Shown piece after piece: positions 1 through 8,808 of a DNA stretch of 33,321 nt. The stretch lies in assembly GCF_022829445.1 (NCBI RefSeq), contig NZ_JAKSXY010000019.1, positions 1 to 33,321 of the forward strand, given 5' to 3'. The position numbers were made by a program, and so were the translations under genes. Numbering within the stretch: position 1 is the first letter of the stretch; every line of letters begins with the position of its first letter. The notes under the pieces were generated by a model. The model saw nothing but the letters and a program-made list of their open reading frames with translations. It ran no database searches and was not told the DNA's origin. The DNA comes from Methylobacterium sp. J-068 (GTDB lineage Bacteria; Pseudomonadota; Alphaproteobacteria; Rhizobiales; Beijerinckiaceae).

Positions 1-131
1 CCCGAATCCCGCACCGCGTCGATCAGCGCATCCGGGATGCCGCACAGGCCGAAGCCCCCGCACATGATCGTCATGCCGTCCTTCAGCACGCCGGCCAAAG
101 CCGACGTCGCGTCGGAATGTACTTTCTTCAT
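1..131 (-). CDS. 3-oxoacid CoA-transferase subunit A, 5' end only
   Basis: Only the first 43 codons lie in the window; the gene continues past base 1. The protein starts MKKVHSDATSALAGVLKDG and continues with a glycine-rich GGFGLCGIPD segment typical of the alpha (A) subunit of two-subunit CoA-transferases. From memory, GFGLCGIP is closer to succinyl-CoA:3-ketoacid (acetoacetate) transferases (ScoA/SCOT-A) than to pseudomonad PcaI, which has GFGTAGMP. Its ATG overlaps the stop of the upstream pcaL in an ATGA arrangement, so it is translationally coupled to the pca operon. Depending on substrate it would activate 3-oxoadipate (PcaI) or acetoacetate (ScoA) with succinyl-CoA. The neighbouring BKACE gene makes the second option attractive. 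The B subunit should follow outside the window. Confidence 0.85.
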   Translation of the reverse strand, partial: MKKVHSDATSALAGVLKDGMTIMCGGFGLCGIPDALIDAVRDS

Positions 132-1360
132 GCCGTCCTCCCCATTTCGCCCGTCCCGTTCGCGGGTCCTTTGGTCTCGAGATCGTCCAGGCCTTCGCCG
201 AGCACGTCCCGCACCCAGCGGAAGGCGCCGTTGGCCGCCGGAACGCCGGCATAGATCGCGGTCTGCAGCAGCAGGGCCTGCAATTCGCCGAGATCCACCC
301 CGTTGCGCAGGGCCGGATCGATGTGGAGCTTGAACTCCTCCTCACGCCCCAGGGCGACCATCATCGCCAGGGTCACGAGGGAGCGCGTCTTCCAGGGCAG
401 GCGCGCGTCGCCCCAGATCTCGCCCCAGGCGGTACGGGTGATGAAATCCTGCCAGGGCATCGAGAACCCGTCCGCCCGGTCCAGCGAGCGGGCCACGTGC
501 GCTTCACCGAGGACGCTCCGGCGGTTCGCCACGCCGCTCGCGAACGGAACCGCCCCCGTCGCGACGGACGGCCCGCGATGGCGATCGAGGAAGCCGAGGA
601 GATGCGCGCTCGCAACCTCGGCGCGCTCCACCGCGAGAAGGTGGGCCGCGCGCGGGATGACCACGAGTTCGGCCCAGCGGATGCCCGCGCAGATCTCCTC
701 GGCCATGGCGGGGGGCGTCGCGGGGTCGTCGCGCCCGGCGATCACGAGCGTCGGCGCGGTGATCCAGCGCAGGACCGGACGCAGGTCCATCCCCGCGATG
801 GCGCCGCAGCAGATGGCGTAGCCCGCATCGTCGGTGGCGACGAAGCCGTCGCGGACGGGACCGACGAGGTCGGGCGCGCGCTCGGCGAAGCCGGGCGTGA
901 ACCAGCGCCCCAGCGTGGCCTCGACGATGGCCCCCGTGCCCTCGGCCCGCACCGTGGCGGCGCGCTCGTTCCAGGATGCCTCGCTCGGCAGGTGGGCGGC
1001 GGTGGCCATCAGGGTCAGGCTGAGGACGCGATCGGGCTCGGCGCTGGCCAGCGCCTGGACGGTCATGCCGCCGAGCGACAGGCCGACGAGGTGCGCGCGG
1101 GCGATGCCGAGGGCGTCGAGGAGGCCGAGGAGGTCGCCCGCGAGGTCGCCGATGGAGGCCGGCTCGTCGCGGGTCTGCGATCCGCCATGGCCGCGCGTGT
1201 CGTAGCGCAGGATGCGGTAGCGGCCGCGCAGGGACGGCACGACGCCGTCCCACATCGCCATGCCGGTGCCGAGCGAGTTCGAGAAAGCGACCACCGGCGC
1301 GCCGCTCGGCCCCGACAGGTCGTAGTTCAGGAGGGTGCCGTTGATGGCGATCAGGGGCAT
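128..1360 (-). CDS. pcaL: Fused 3-oxoadipate enol-lactonase / 4-carboxymuconolactone decarboxylase
   Basis: A 410-residue bifunctional enzyme of the protocatechuate branch. Residues 1-262 are an alpha/beta-hydrolase enol-lactonase (PcaD): nucleophile S95 in GLSLGG, an acid at D211/D212 in AGRDDP, and H240 in RAAHLL. Residues about 275-395 are a carboxymuconolactone decarboxylase (PcaC/CMD) domain with RSLVTLAM and EEFKLHIDPALRNG, in which H346 is the conserved histidine. Fused PcaL proteins of about 400 residues are known in other bacteria. The frame stays open upstream through pcaB, but the ATG at 1360 starts the canonical enol-lactonase (MPLIAING). It overlaps the end of pcaB by 10 bases, and its TGA overlaps the ATG of the CoA-transferase. 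The steps are 4-carboxymuconolactone to 3-oxoadipate enol-lactone to 3-oxoadipate, in the cytoplasm. Confidence 0.95.
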   Translation of the reverse strand: MPLIAINGTLLNYDLSGPSGAPVVAFSNSLGTGMAMWDGVVPSLRGRYRILRYDTRGHGGSQTRDEPASIGDLAGDLLGLLDALGIARAHLVGLSLGGMTVQALASAEPDRVLSLTLMATAAHLPSEASWNERAATVRAEGTGAIVEATLGRWFTPGFAERAPDLVGPVRDGFVATDDAGYAICCGAIAGMDLRPVLRWITAPTLVIAGRDDPATPPAMAEEICAGIRWAELVVIPRAAHLLAVERAEVASAHLLGFLDRHRGPSVATGAVPFASGVANRRSVLGEAHVARSLDRADGFSMPWQDFITRTAWGEIWGDARLPWKTRSLVTLAMMVALGREEEFKLHIDPALRNGVDLGELQALLLQTAIYAGVPAANGAFRWVRDVLGEGLDDLETKGPANGTGEMGRTA

Positions 1361-2736
1361 GGGCGTGTCGCTCGTTCGGGGGTGTCGCGGGAGGCCGGGA
1401 CGAGGCGCGCGATCTCCGCGAGCGCACGGTCGGTCGCCCTGGAGGCGGCCTTCAGGGACGGGGCGAGATCGAAGGCGGGGCCGAGATCGACGCCCTCCGT
1501 CTCGGGCATGGCGTCCAGCACGGACCGCAGATCGCCCCCGCCGTCCCGCACGGCGCCGGCCGCCGTCTCGACGAGGGCGTGGGAGGCCGCACCACCCAAC
1601 GTCGCGGTGAGGTGTGCGGCGGCGGAATCCGCGAACAGCAGGCCGCGCGTGAGATCGAGGTTGGCGCGCATGCGGGCGGGATCGACCACGAGCCCCTCGG
1701 CGAGGGCACGCGCCTCCCGCAACGCACCGGAGGCGAGCCCGAAGAGCTGGGGCAGCGCGTGCCACTCCGCGTGCCAGGGCCCGGCCGGGCGCTCGTGGGC
1801 CGCCGGCATCGCATCGAGCAGGATCGCCGCATGCCCCTTGGCGGCGGCGAAGGCGGCCAGGATCACCGTCGCCGAGACGGGATTGCGCTTGTGCGGCATC
1901 GCCGAGGACCCGCCCCGGCCCGGCACGTAGGGCTCGGCGACCTCGCCCACTTCCGTGGAGGCGAGGCTCACCACGTCGGTGGCGAACTTGGCGAGCGCCC
2001 CCATCAGGCGGGCGAGCCAGGCTCCGGTCTCGACGATCCGGCCACGCCGCGCGTGCCACGCCACCGGATCGGCGTTCAGGCCGCACTCCGCCGCGAAGGC
2101 GCGCGCCACGGCCTCGTCCCGGTCGCCGAGGGCCGCCAGCGTCCCGACCGGGCCGCCGAGGGAGACGGTGAGCATCCGCTCGCGTAAGCCGTGACCTTGC
2201 TGCGCCACCTCGGCGAGGCCGAGGGCCCAGATGCCGGCCTTGTAGCCGAAGCTGATCGGCGCGGCCTGCTGCCCGTAGGTGCGCCCGACGCAGGGAGTCT
2301 CGCGATGCGTCGCGGCTAGACGCGTGAGCCCCGCCAGGATGGGCGCGAACTCCGCCTCCACGAGATCGAAGGCGGCGCGCAGTTGCAGGACGAGGCCGGT
2401 ATCGGCGATGTCCTGGGTGGTCGCACCCTTATGGAAATGGCCCTCCAGCTCGGGCGGCAGCAGACGCCGAACCGCCTTCACGAAGGGAATGACCGGCACG
2501 CCCGCGAGCGCCGTGCCGCGCCCGAGGGCCGCCGGATCGAGGGCGCCGTGGGGCAACCCGTCGAGGGCCGTGGCGAGTCCCTCGGGCACGAGGCCGGCGG
2601 CGGCCTGAGCCCGGGCCAGGGCGGATTCCGCCCGGACCATGGCGGCGACGCGGGCCTCGTCGGAGAAGACCGCCCGCATGGCGTCGGTGGCGAAGAGTGG
2701 CCCGAGGAGGGCGGAATCGAGGGCCGAGAAGGTCAT
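1351..2736 (-). CDS. pcaB: 3-carboxy-cis,cis-muconate cycloisomerase
   Basis: A 461-residue member of the fumarase/aspartase (class II) superfamily. It cycloisomerises 3-carboxy-cis,cis-muconate, the ring-cleavage product of PcaGH, to 4-carboxymuconolactone. Family marks are GATTQDIADTG near residue 105 and the signature GGSSAMPHKRNP near residue 280, which carries the catalytic flexible loop. The length is normal for PcaB. The start ATG at 2736 gives MTFSALDSALLGPLFAT, typical of the family. The stop lies 10 bases inside pcaL, and the BKACE stop is 10 bases upstream, so the gene sits inside the compact pca operon. Confidence 0.96.
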   Translation of the reverse strand: MTFSALDSALLGPLFATDAMRAVFSDEARVAAMVRAESALARAQAAAGLVPEGLATALDGLPHGALDPAALGRGTALAGVPVIPFVKAVRRLLPPELEGHFHKGATTQDIADTGLVLQLRAAFDLVEAEFAPILAGLTRLAATHRETPCVGRTYGQQAAPISFGYKAGIWALGLAEVAQQGHGLRERMLTVSLGGPVGTLAALGDRDEAVARAFAAECGLNADPVAWHARRGRIVETGAWLARLMGALAKFATDVVSLASTEVGEVAEPYVPGRGGSSAMPHKRNPVSATVILAAFAAAKGHAAILLDAMPAAHERPAGPWHAEWHALPQLFGLASGALREARALAEGLVVDPARMRANLDLTRGLLFADSAAAHLTATLGGAASHALVETAAGAVRDGGGDLRSVLDAMPETEGVDLGPAFDLAPSLKAASRATDRALAEIARLVPASRDTPERATRPCP

Positions 2737-2746
2737 CGGCGGCGGA

Positions 2747-3577
2747 TCACGCGGACAGGCCGAGGACGGTGCGGGCCTGGGCCGGGCTCGCCACCGTCCG
2801 GCCGTGGCGCGTCACCGCCTCGACGGCGAGGCCCACCAGTTCGGCGTTGCTCGCGGCGAGCCGATCCTTGGTGATGCGGATGTTGTCCTCGAGCCCGGTG
2901 CGGACGGCGTCCGCGCCGCGCGCCAGGGCCCAATCCATCACGGGCGCCTGATGCCGGCCGATGCCGGCGGCCGTCCAGGTCGCCCTCGGCAGCACCCGCC
3001 GCAATTCGGCGAGCAGGATGTCGAGGAGGTGTTCGTCGGCCGGCATCGCGTTCTGAACGCCCATCACGAACTGGACGTGGGGCCGGTCATCCATCAGCCC
3101 GGCTTCCACGAGGCGCTTGGCGCCGTGCAGGTGCGACAGGTCGAAGATCTCGATCTCGGGCCGCGTGCCGACGCGCTGCATCTGGGACGCCAGATCGTGC
3201 ACGAGGGTGGCGTGGTTCTCGTAGACGATGGTGGGAAAGTTGACCGAGCCCGTCGAGAGCGAGGCCATGTCGGGGGCGTGCTGGAGCGAGAGGCCGCGGC
3301 TCGCCGGATCGCGCCCGCGCCCGCCGGTCGAGAACTGCACGATCATGCCCGGGCAATGCGTGCGCAGGCCCGCCTGCACGGCGGCGAACTTGTCGGGATC
3401 GGACGAGGAGCTCTCGTCCGCGTTGCGGACGTGGATGTGCGCGAGCGTCGCGCCGGCCTCGTAGGCGGCGTGGGTCGATTCGATCTGCTCGGACACGGTG
3501 ACGGGCAGGGCGGGGTTGTCGGCCTTGCGCGGCACGGAGCCGGTGATCGCGACGGCGACGACGACGGGTTGACTCAT
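2747..3577 (-). CDS. Beta-keto acid cleavage enzyme (BKACE, DUF849), probably 3-oxoadipate-specific
   Basis: A 276-residue TIM-barrel protein of the BKACE (Kce-like) family. These zinc enzymes condense a beta-keto acid with acetyl-CoA and release acetoacetate plus a CoA ester. The zinc ligands are visible as H47 and H49 in AHIHVRN and E230 in VRTGLEDN. R226 and D231 are also conserved. The gene lies between pcaG (43-base gap) and pcaB (10-base gap), so its likely substrate is 3-oxoadipate, giving succinyl-CoA and acetoacetate. Family and catalytic residues are read directly; the substrate is inferred from context. It could replace, or act beside, the classical CoA-transferase/thiolase step. 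The start is the ATG at 3577 (MSQPVVVAVAITG). Confidence 0.92.
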   Translation of the reverse strand: MSQPVVVAVAITGSVPRKADNPALPVTVSEQIESTHAAYEAGATLAHIHVRNADESSSSDPDKFAAVQAGLRTHCPGMIVQFSTGGRGRDPASRGLSLQHAPDMASLSTGSVNFPTIVYENHATLVHDLASQMQRVGTRPEIEIFDLSHLHGAKRLVEAGLMDDRPHVQFVMGVQNAMPADEHLLDILLAELRRVLPRATWTAAGIGRHQAPVMDWALARGADAVRTGLEDNIRITKDRLAASNAELVGLAVEAVTRHGRTVASPAQARTVLGLSA

Positions 3578-3620
3578 GGCGTTTGTCTCCCTGAATTTTT
3601 TGACTTCGATCGCGGCGGTG

Positions 3621-4250
3621 TCAGACGTCGAAGAACACCGTCTCGGCGTCGCCCTGAAGGTGGATGTCGAAGACGTAGACGGTCGTTCCGTCGCGGGTCT
3701 CGCGCCTTGCCAGCAGCGTCTCGCGCCGGCTCGCCTGCTCGATGAGGTTGAGCACCGGGTCGGCGGCGTTGGCTTGCGTCTCGTCGGCGAAGTAGAGGCG
3801 GGTCTGCAGCCCGATATTGATGCCGCGCGCCACGATCCAGAGGTTGAGATGCGGCGCCATCGGCCGTCCGTGCCGGCCGACGACCGAACCCGGCTTCACC
3901 GTCTCGAAGCGGTAGAGCCCGGTCTCGAAATCGGACCCCGTGCGGCCCCAGCCGCAAAGGGCGGGGTCGGCCGAAGCGTGGCGCGGGTCGGCCGGGTGCG
4001 CGTAGCGCCCGGCCGCGTCCGCCTGCCAGACTTCGATCAGCACGTCGCGGACGGGCTCGTTCGCCCCGTCGAAGACGCGGCCCTCGACGAGGATGCGCTC
4101 GCCCTGCGCGTCCGGGCCGGCGAGCACGTTGGAGAAGGACGTCTCGAAGATCTTGAACCCGGCCTGATGCGGGATCAGCCCGATATGGACATAGGGTCCG
4201 GCGGTCTGGGACGGCGTCTCGGGAAGCCGAGCGGGCAGGGGCTGGACCAT
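3621..4250 (-). CDS. pcaG: Protocatechuate 3,4-dioxygenase alpha subunit
   Basis: A 209-residue intradiol dioxygenase alpha chain. Marks are the start region PETPSQTAGPYVHIGL, the core LIEVWQADAAGRYAHP, CGWGRT and PHLNLWIVARGINIGL. As is usual for alpha chains it lacks the two iron-ligand histidines, which are on PcaH. The ATG at 4250 lies 2 bases after the pcaH stop (4253), so translation is coupled. A longer in-frame extension into pcaH has no support. With PcaH it opens the ring of protocatechuate to 3-carboxy-cis,cis-muconate. Confidence 0.96.
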   Translation of the reverse strand: MVQPLPARLPETPSQTAGPYVHIGLIPHQAGFKIFETSFSNVLAGPDAQGERILVEGRVFDGANEPVRDVLIEVWQADAAGRYAHPADPRHASADPALCGWGRTGSDFETGLYRFETVKPGSVVGRHGRPMAPHLNLWIVARGINIGLQTRLYFADETQANAADPVLNLIEQASRRETLLARRETRDGTTVYVFDIHLQGDAETVFFDV

Positions 4251-4252
4251 GG

Positions 4253-5128
<876 letters not shown>

Positions 5129-5296
5129 TCAGACGCGCCCGAATCGCGGAACCGATTCGGTCCGGCGCATCGGCATGCGGACCGAACGGCCCCGTGGCTC
5201 TGGATGCCTCATCTCGCTCTCGCGCTTCTATCCCGATGAAATCATGACTGTTTTCCGCCGGCCGAACATTGAGGATCGTCCGAGGCACAATCGCTG

Positions 5297-5325
5297 TTGA
5301 CATGAACGTACTAGTTTGTTCATTA
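5297..5325 (+). promoter_or_regulatory. Sigma-70-like -35 box (weak -10) for the quinate/shikimate genes
   Basis: TTGACA at 5297-5302 is a perfect -35 hexamer. The -10 is poor; the best candidate is TTCATT at 16-bp spacing, with AT-rich sequence up to about 5330. The spacer is occupied by the palindrome at 5303-5322, so a bound repressor would block polymerase. Transcription would give a leader of about 170 bases before the ATG at 5502. The start site is inferred. Confidence 0.45.
5303..5322. promoter_or_regulatory. 20-bp palindrome, candidate TetR-family operator
   Basis: The sequence TGAACGTACTAGTTTGTTCA is a near-perfect inverted repeat of form TGAAC-NN-ACTAGT-NN-GTTCA, with 16 of 20 positions symmetric. 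Its size and ACTAG core fit TetR-family operators. It starts directly after the TTGACA box, an ideal place for repression. A TetR gene lies about 2.6 kb away at 7911-8573 and is the natural candidate to bind here. I saw no second copy by eye near the tetR/dehydroquinase promoters. The palindrome is seen; the binding protein is inferred. Confidence 0.6.
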
Positions 5326-5501
5326 GCAATCAAGTGGGCGAAACCAATCAAGCCCTCCCCCAGGCAACGTCAGGAAGCAGGCATGCGCGGATCTCCGCCG
5401 GGCCATTGCGCGCCCCATCCCATCGCGGCCCCGCGAGGGTTCGCCCTACCCGCGTCGTGCCGACGCCCGACGGCAGGCTCCGGACCACACGGAGGTCTGC
5501 G

Positions 5502-6380
5502 ATGATCGAGACGCACGAGCGTCCCCGCCACCTCGTCGGGCTGATCGGGGCCGGCATCCAGGCCTCCCGGACCCCGGCGCTGCATGAGTGCGAGGGGGCG
5601 GCGAACGGCCTGAACCTGCTCTATCAGCGCATCGACCTCGACCGGCTCGGCCTCGGGCCGGACGATCTGCCCGACCTGCTGCGAGCGGCCGAGCGCATGG
5701 GCTTCTGCGGCCTCAACATCACCTACCCGTGCAAGCAGGCGGTGATGCAGCACCTCGACGATCTCTCGCCCGACGCGGAGGCGCTGGGCGCCGTCAACAC
5801 CGTCGTCCTGCGGGACGGGCGCCGGACGGGCCACAACACCGACTGGTGGGGGTTCGCCGAGAGTTTTCGGCGCGGTCTGCCGGGTGCGGCGACGGCTCGC
5901 GTGGTGCAGCTCGGCGCCGGGGGCGCGGGGGCGGCGGTCGCCCATGCCCTCCTGACCCTCGGCGTCGGCGAACTCTGCCTCTCCGACATCGATCCGGCCC
6001 GCGCCGAGGCGGTGGCGGAGAGCCTCAACGCCCGGTTCGGAGCGGGCCGGGCGCGCGCCTGCGGCGACCTTCGCGCCGACCTGGCGGCGGCGGACGGCCT
6101 CGTCCACTGCACGCCCACCGGCATGGCCAAGCATCCGGGCCTGCCCCTCGAGGCCGGCGTCCTGCATCCGGGGCTCTGGGTGTCCGAGATCGTCTACTTC
6201 CCCCTCGAGACGGCCCTCCTGCGCGAGGCGCGCCGCATCGGCTGCCGCACCCTCGACGGCGGCGGCATGGCGGTGTTCCAGGCCGTGGAAGCTTTCCGGC
6301 TGTTCACCGGCGTGACCCCCGATCCCGCGCGGATGCAGGCGCACTTCACCCAGATGTGCCCGGACGTGGCCGGCGCCTGA
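5502..6380 (+). CDS. Quinate/shikimate dehydrogenase (QsuD-like, AroE superfamily)
   Basis: A 292-residue shikimate-dehydrogenase-fold protein. Substrate residues S22 and T24 lie in QASRTPALHE, catalytic K78 in NITYPCK, and D114 in HNTDWWGF. The Rossmann GAGGAG is at residues 138-143. After the second beta strand the motif is SDID, not the NRT pattern of NADP-dependent AroE, which suggests NAD use and a catabolic role. From memory the whole protein resembles Corynebacterium QsuD. It would oxidise quinate to 3-dehydroquinate and shikimate to 3-dehydroshikimate. The ATG at 5502 is chosen for its GGAGG at 5491 and for the family-like start; the longer frame from 5316 has no such support. Confidence 0.88.
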   Translation: MIETHERPRHLVGLIGAGIQASRTPALHECEGAANGLNLLYQRIDLDRLGLGPDDLPDLLRAAERMGFCGLNITYPCKQAVMQHLDDLSPDAEALGAVNTVVLRDGRRTGHNTDWWGFAESFRRGLPGAATARVVQLGAGGAGAAVAHALLTLGVGELCLSDIDPARAEAVAESLNARFGAGRARACGDLRADLAAADGLVHCTPTGMAKHPGLPLEAGVLHPGLWVSEIVYFPLETALLREARRIGCRTLDGGGMAVFQAVEAFRLFTGVTPDPARMQAHFTQMCPDVAGA

Positions 6381-6390
6381 ACCGGGCGCG

Positions 6391-6416
6391 GGGCAGTCCC
6401 TCGCCGGGGACTGTCC
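6391..6416 (+). terminator. Hairpin after the quinate/shikimate dehydrogenase gene
   Basis: GGGCAGTCCC (6391-6400) pairs with GGGACTGTCC (6407-6416), forming a 10-bp stem with one G-T pair and a 6-base loop, starting 10 bases after the stop codon. There is no T tract, so it may be a partial terminator or an mRNA-stabilising structure between this gene and the transporter gene, which has its own ribosome binding site. Confidence 0.5.
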
Positions 6417-6570
6417 CGGCGCGGTCACGCGCGTGGCGACGTGCCGCCGACGAGACCCAAGAACTCTTCCGAGCCGCGAGGGGAAGCGCGCCCGCGCCGA
6501 ACGAGCCTCGGACAACAACAAAAAAACAGAACATCGCCGCCGCATCGCCGGCGCTCAGGAGGAAACGCCC

Positions 6571-7905
6571 ATGTCATTCGGTGCCACGAATCCGCACGTC
6601 GGTGCGGACCACGCCGTCGTCCATTCCGGAGCCTCGCGAAAGGCGGCGCTCGCGAGTTGGCTCGGCAGCGCGGTCGAGTATTACGACTTCTTCATCTACG
6701 GCACCGCCGCGGCGCTGATCTTCCCGAAGCTGTTCTTCTCGCCGGACAACCCGCAGGCGGCGGCCATCGCATCGTTCGCCACCTTCGGCGTCGCCTACAT
6801 CACCCGGCCCGTGGGCGCCGTGGTCCTGGGGCATGTCGGCGACAAGTTCGGACGCAAGAAGGTGCTCACCTTCACCCTGCTGCTGATGGGCATCTCGACC
6901 TTCCTCATCGGCTGCCTGCCGACCTACGAGCAGGCGGGCATCCTCGCCCCGACCCTGCTGGTGCTGGCGCGCCTGCTTCAGGGGATCTCGGCCGCAGGCG
7001 AGCAGGCGGGCGCCAGCTCGATGACCCTGGAGCACGCCCCACCCGACCAGCGCGCCTTCTATACGAGCTTCACCTTGAGCGGGACGCAGGCCGGCCTGAT
7101 CCTGGCGACCCTCGCCTTCCTGCCGATCTCGGCGATGCCCGAGGAGCAGATGCTCTCCTGGGGCTGGCGCATCCCGTTCTTCTTCAGCCTGGCCGTCGTC
7201 GCCGTCGGTTTCTGGGTGCGGCGGACCCTGCCGGAAACCCCGGCCTTCGAGGAGGAGCGGCACGAGCACACGGCCACCGAAGCCCCGGTCGTGGCCCTGT
7301 TCCGCCACCAGTGGAAGGACGTGCTGCGCGTGGTGCTCGCCGCGACCATCGCGGTGGTGAGCACGATCTTCACGGTCTACACGCTGTCCTACGCGGTCAA
7401 CACCATCAAGCTGCCGCGCCCGACCATGCTGACGCTGCTCATCCTCTGCAACGTCGTGGCGCTGGTCGCGATCCCGCTCTGGGCCAAGCTCGCCGACCGC
7501 ATCGGGCGCCGGCCGGTCTTCATGTTCGGCGCGCTCGGCTGCGCGGCCCTGATCTACCCCTACCTCTGGGCTATCGCCCAGGCCGACGTCACGCTGATCT
7601 ACGTCTTCGGCCTGATCCTGTCGGGCGTGGTCTACAGTGCAGCCAACGGCATCTGGCCGTCCCTGTACTCGGAGATGTTCGATACCCGCGTGCGGCTGTC
7701 GGGCGTCGCCATCGGGACCCAGCTCGGCTTCGCCATGGCCGGGTTCGCGCCGAGCATCGCCGCCGCGGTGCAGGGAACGGGCAGCGATGGTTGGATGCCG
7801 GTGGCGATCTTCGTGACGATCGTCTGCCTCGTCGCCGCCGGCTCGATCTTCACGGCGCGCGAGACCTACCGCACGCCGATGCAGGATCTCGGCTGGAAGG
7901 GCTGA
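6571..7905 (+). CDS. MHS-family major facilitator transporter (probable shikimate/quinate/aromatic acid:H+ symporter)
   Basis: A 444-residue inner-membrane protein with about twelve hydrophobic segments. The metabolite:H+ symporter subgroup is shown by the start ASWLGSAVEYYDFFIYGTAA, the loop GHVGDKFGRKKVL between helices 2 and 3, the ERHEH-rich central loop, and the second-half repeat LADRIGRRPVF. MHS members include ShiA and KgtP. The start at 6571 has a perfect AGGAGG at 6557-6562, 8 bases away; upstream open frame is ignored. Its position just after the quinate/shikimate dehydrogenase suggests import of quinate, shikimate or a related acid. Substrate is inferred from context only. Confidence 0.9.
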   Translation: MSFGATNPHVGADHAVVHSGASRKAALASWLGSAVEYYDFFIYGTAAALIFPKLFFSPDNPQAAAIASFATFGVAYITRPVGAVVLGHVGDKFGRKKVLTFTLLLMGISTFLIGCLPTYEQAGILAPTLLVLARLLQGISAAGEQAGASSMTLEHAPPDQRAFYTSFTLSGTQAGLILATLAFLPISAMPEEQMLSWGWRIPFFFSLAVVAVGFWVRRTLPETPAFEEERHEHTATEAPVVALFRHQWKDVLRVVLAATIAVVSTIFTVYTLSYAVNTIKLPRPTMLTLLILCNVVALVAIPLWAKLADRIGRRPVFMFGALGCAALIYPYLWAIAQADVTLIYVFGLILSGVVYSAANGIWPSLYSEMFDTRVRLSGVAIGTQLGFAMAGFAPSIAAAVQGTGSDGWMPVAIFVTIVCLVAAGSIFTARETYRTPMQDLGWKG

Positions 7906-7910
7906 CCCCC

Positions 7911-8573
7911 TCAGCCGATCGTCAGATAGCGGATGACGGCGTCGCCGATCATCCGCTTGTGGCGTTCACGCGCCGCCGGATCGGCGAAATCCACCTGGAA
8001 GATCGCCTCGAACGTATGCCGGTTGGCCACCCGGAAGAAGCAGAAGGCGCTGATCATCAGGTGCAGATCGACCGGATCGACCCCCGGCCGGAACAACCCG
8101 GCCTCGCAGCCGCGTACCAGGACCGCCCGAATGGTCGCGATGATGCTGAGGTTCATGTCCCGGATCACCGAGGATCCGGCGAGGTGCTCGGCCTTGTGGA
8201 TGTTCTCGATGCCGACGAGGCGGACGAAATCGGGATGGGCCTCGTCGTAGTCGAAGGTCATCTCCACCAGTTGCCGGATCGCGGCCTCGGGATCGAGGGC
8301 GTCGAGGCGCAGCGACTCCTCGATGGCCCGGATCTCGGCATAGGCCTGCTCCAGCACCGCGAGATACAGACCTTCCTTGCTGCCGAAGTAGTAGTAGATC
8401 ATCCGCTTCGAGGTGCGGGTCTTCTCCGCGATGGCATCGACCCGGGCGCCGCTCAGGCCATTGCTGGAGAATTCCGCCGTGGCCACCGTAATGATGTCGG
8501 CCTTCGTCCTGTCGGGATCATTGGTACGGGGTCGGCGGCCGGACGGCTTCCCGCCTGTGTTGACGGCATCCAT
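7911..8573 (-). CDS. TetR-family transcriptional regulator
   Basis: A 220-residue repressor. The N-terminal helix-turn-helix domain spans roughly residues 25-72 (ATAEFSSNGLSGARVDAIAE, then TSKRMIYYYFGSKEGLY). The C-terminal ligand domain contains HPDFVRLVGIENIHKAEHL. The stop is 5 bases from the end of the convergent transporter gene, and the start faces the divergent dehydroquinase gene. Context makes it the likely controller of the quinate/shikimate and perhaps pca genes, with the palindrome at 5303-5322 as a candidate operator. The ligand is unknown; a hydroaromatic acid or CoA ester is possible. Confidence 0.9.
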   Translation of the reverse strand: MDAVNTGGKPSGRRPRTNDPDRTKADIITVATAEFSSNGLSGARVDAIAEKTRTSKRMIYYYFGSKEGLYLAVLEQAYAEIRAIEESLRLDALDPEAAIRQLVEMTFDYDEAHPDFVRLVGIENIHKAEHLAGSSVIRDMNLSIIATIRAVLVRGCEAGLFRPGVDPVDLHLMISAFCFFRVANRHTFEAIFQVDFADPAARERHKRMIGDAVIRYLTIG

Positions 8574-8671
8574 TTGAGGAAACTCATGACGCTGGGAAAC
8601 GCGGAGACGGTGGGCGGATTACGATGACGCCTGCATTGATCCACCCGTGCGGTTTTCGCAAGTCGCGGCCC

Positions 8672-8689
8672 GTGGCGGTTCCTCGCCAC
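8672..8689. repeat. Short inverted repeat in the tetR/dehydroquinase intergenic region
   Basis: GTGGCG (8672-8677) and CGCCAC (8684-8689) flank the 6-base loop GTTCCT in the 235-base gap between the divergent TetR and dehydroquinase genes. It could be part of an operator or a leader hairpin. It bears no resemblance to the ACTAGT palindrome at 5303. Confidence 0.35.
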
Positions 8690-8808
8690 CGGGAGTCACC
8701 GCATGCAATCTCTTATCGAAATGATGCTTCACCATGCACGTTCAAGGCGAAGGTGTGGCACGCCCGTCCCCGCTACGCTGTCACCGCGATTCAACCAGGA
8801 GGCTTGCC

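Noticed and set aside
323..1930. 535-codon plus-strand open frame antisense to pcaL/pcaB
   Set aside because: It has no recognisable domain and an Arg/Ala/Gly-rich composition, and it mirrors well-supported enzymes on the other strand; typical of high-GC shadow frames.
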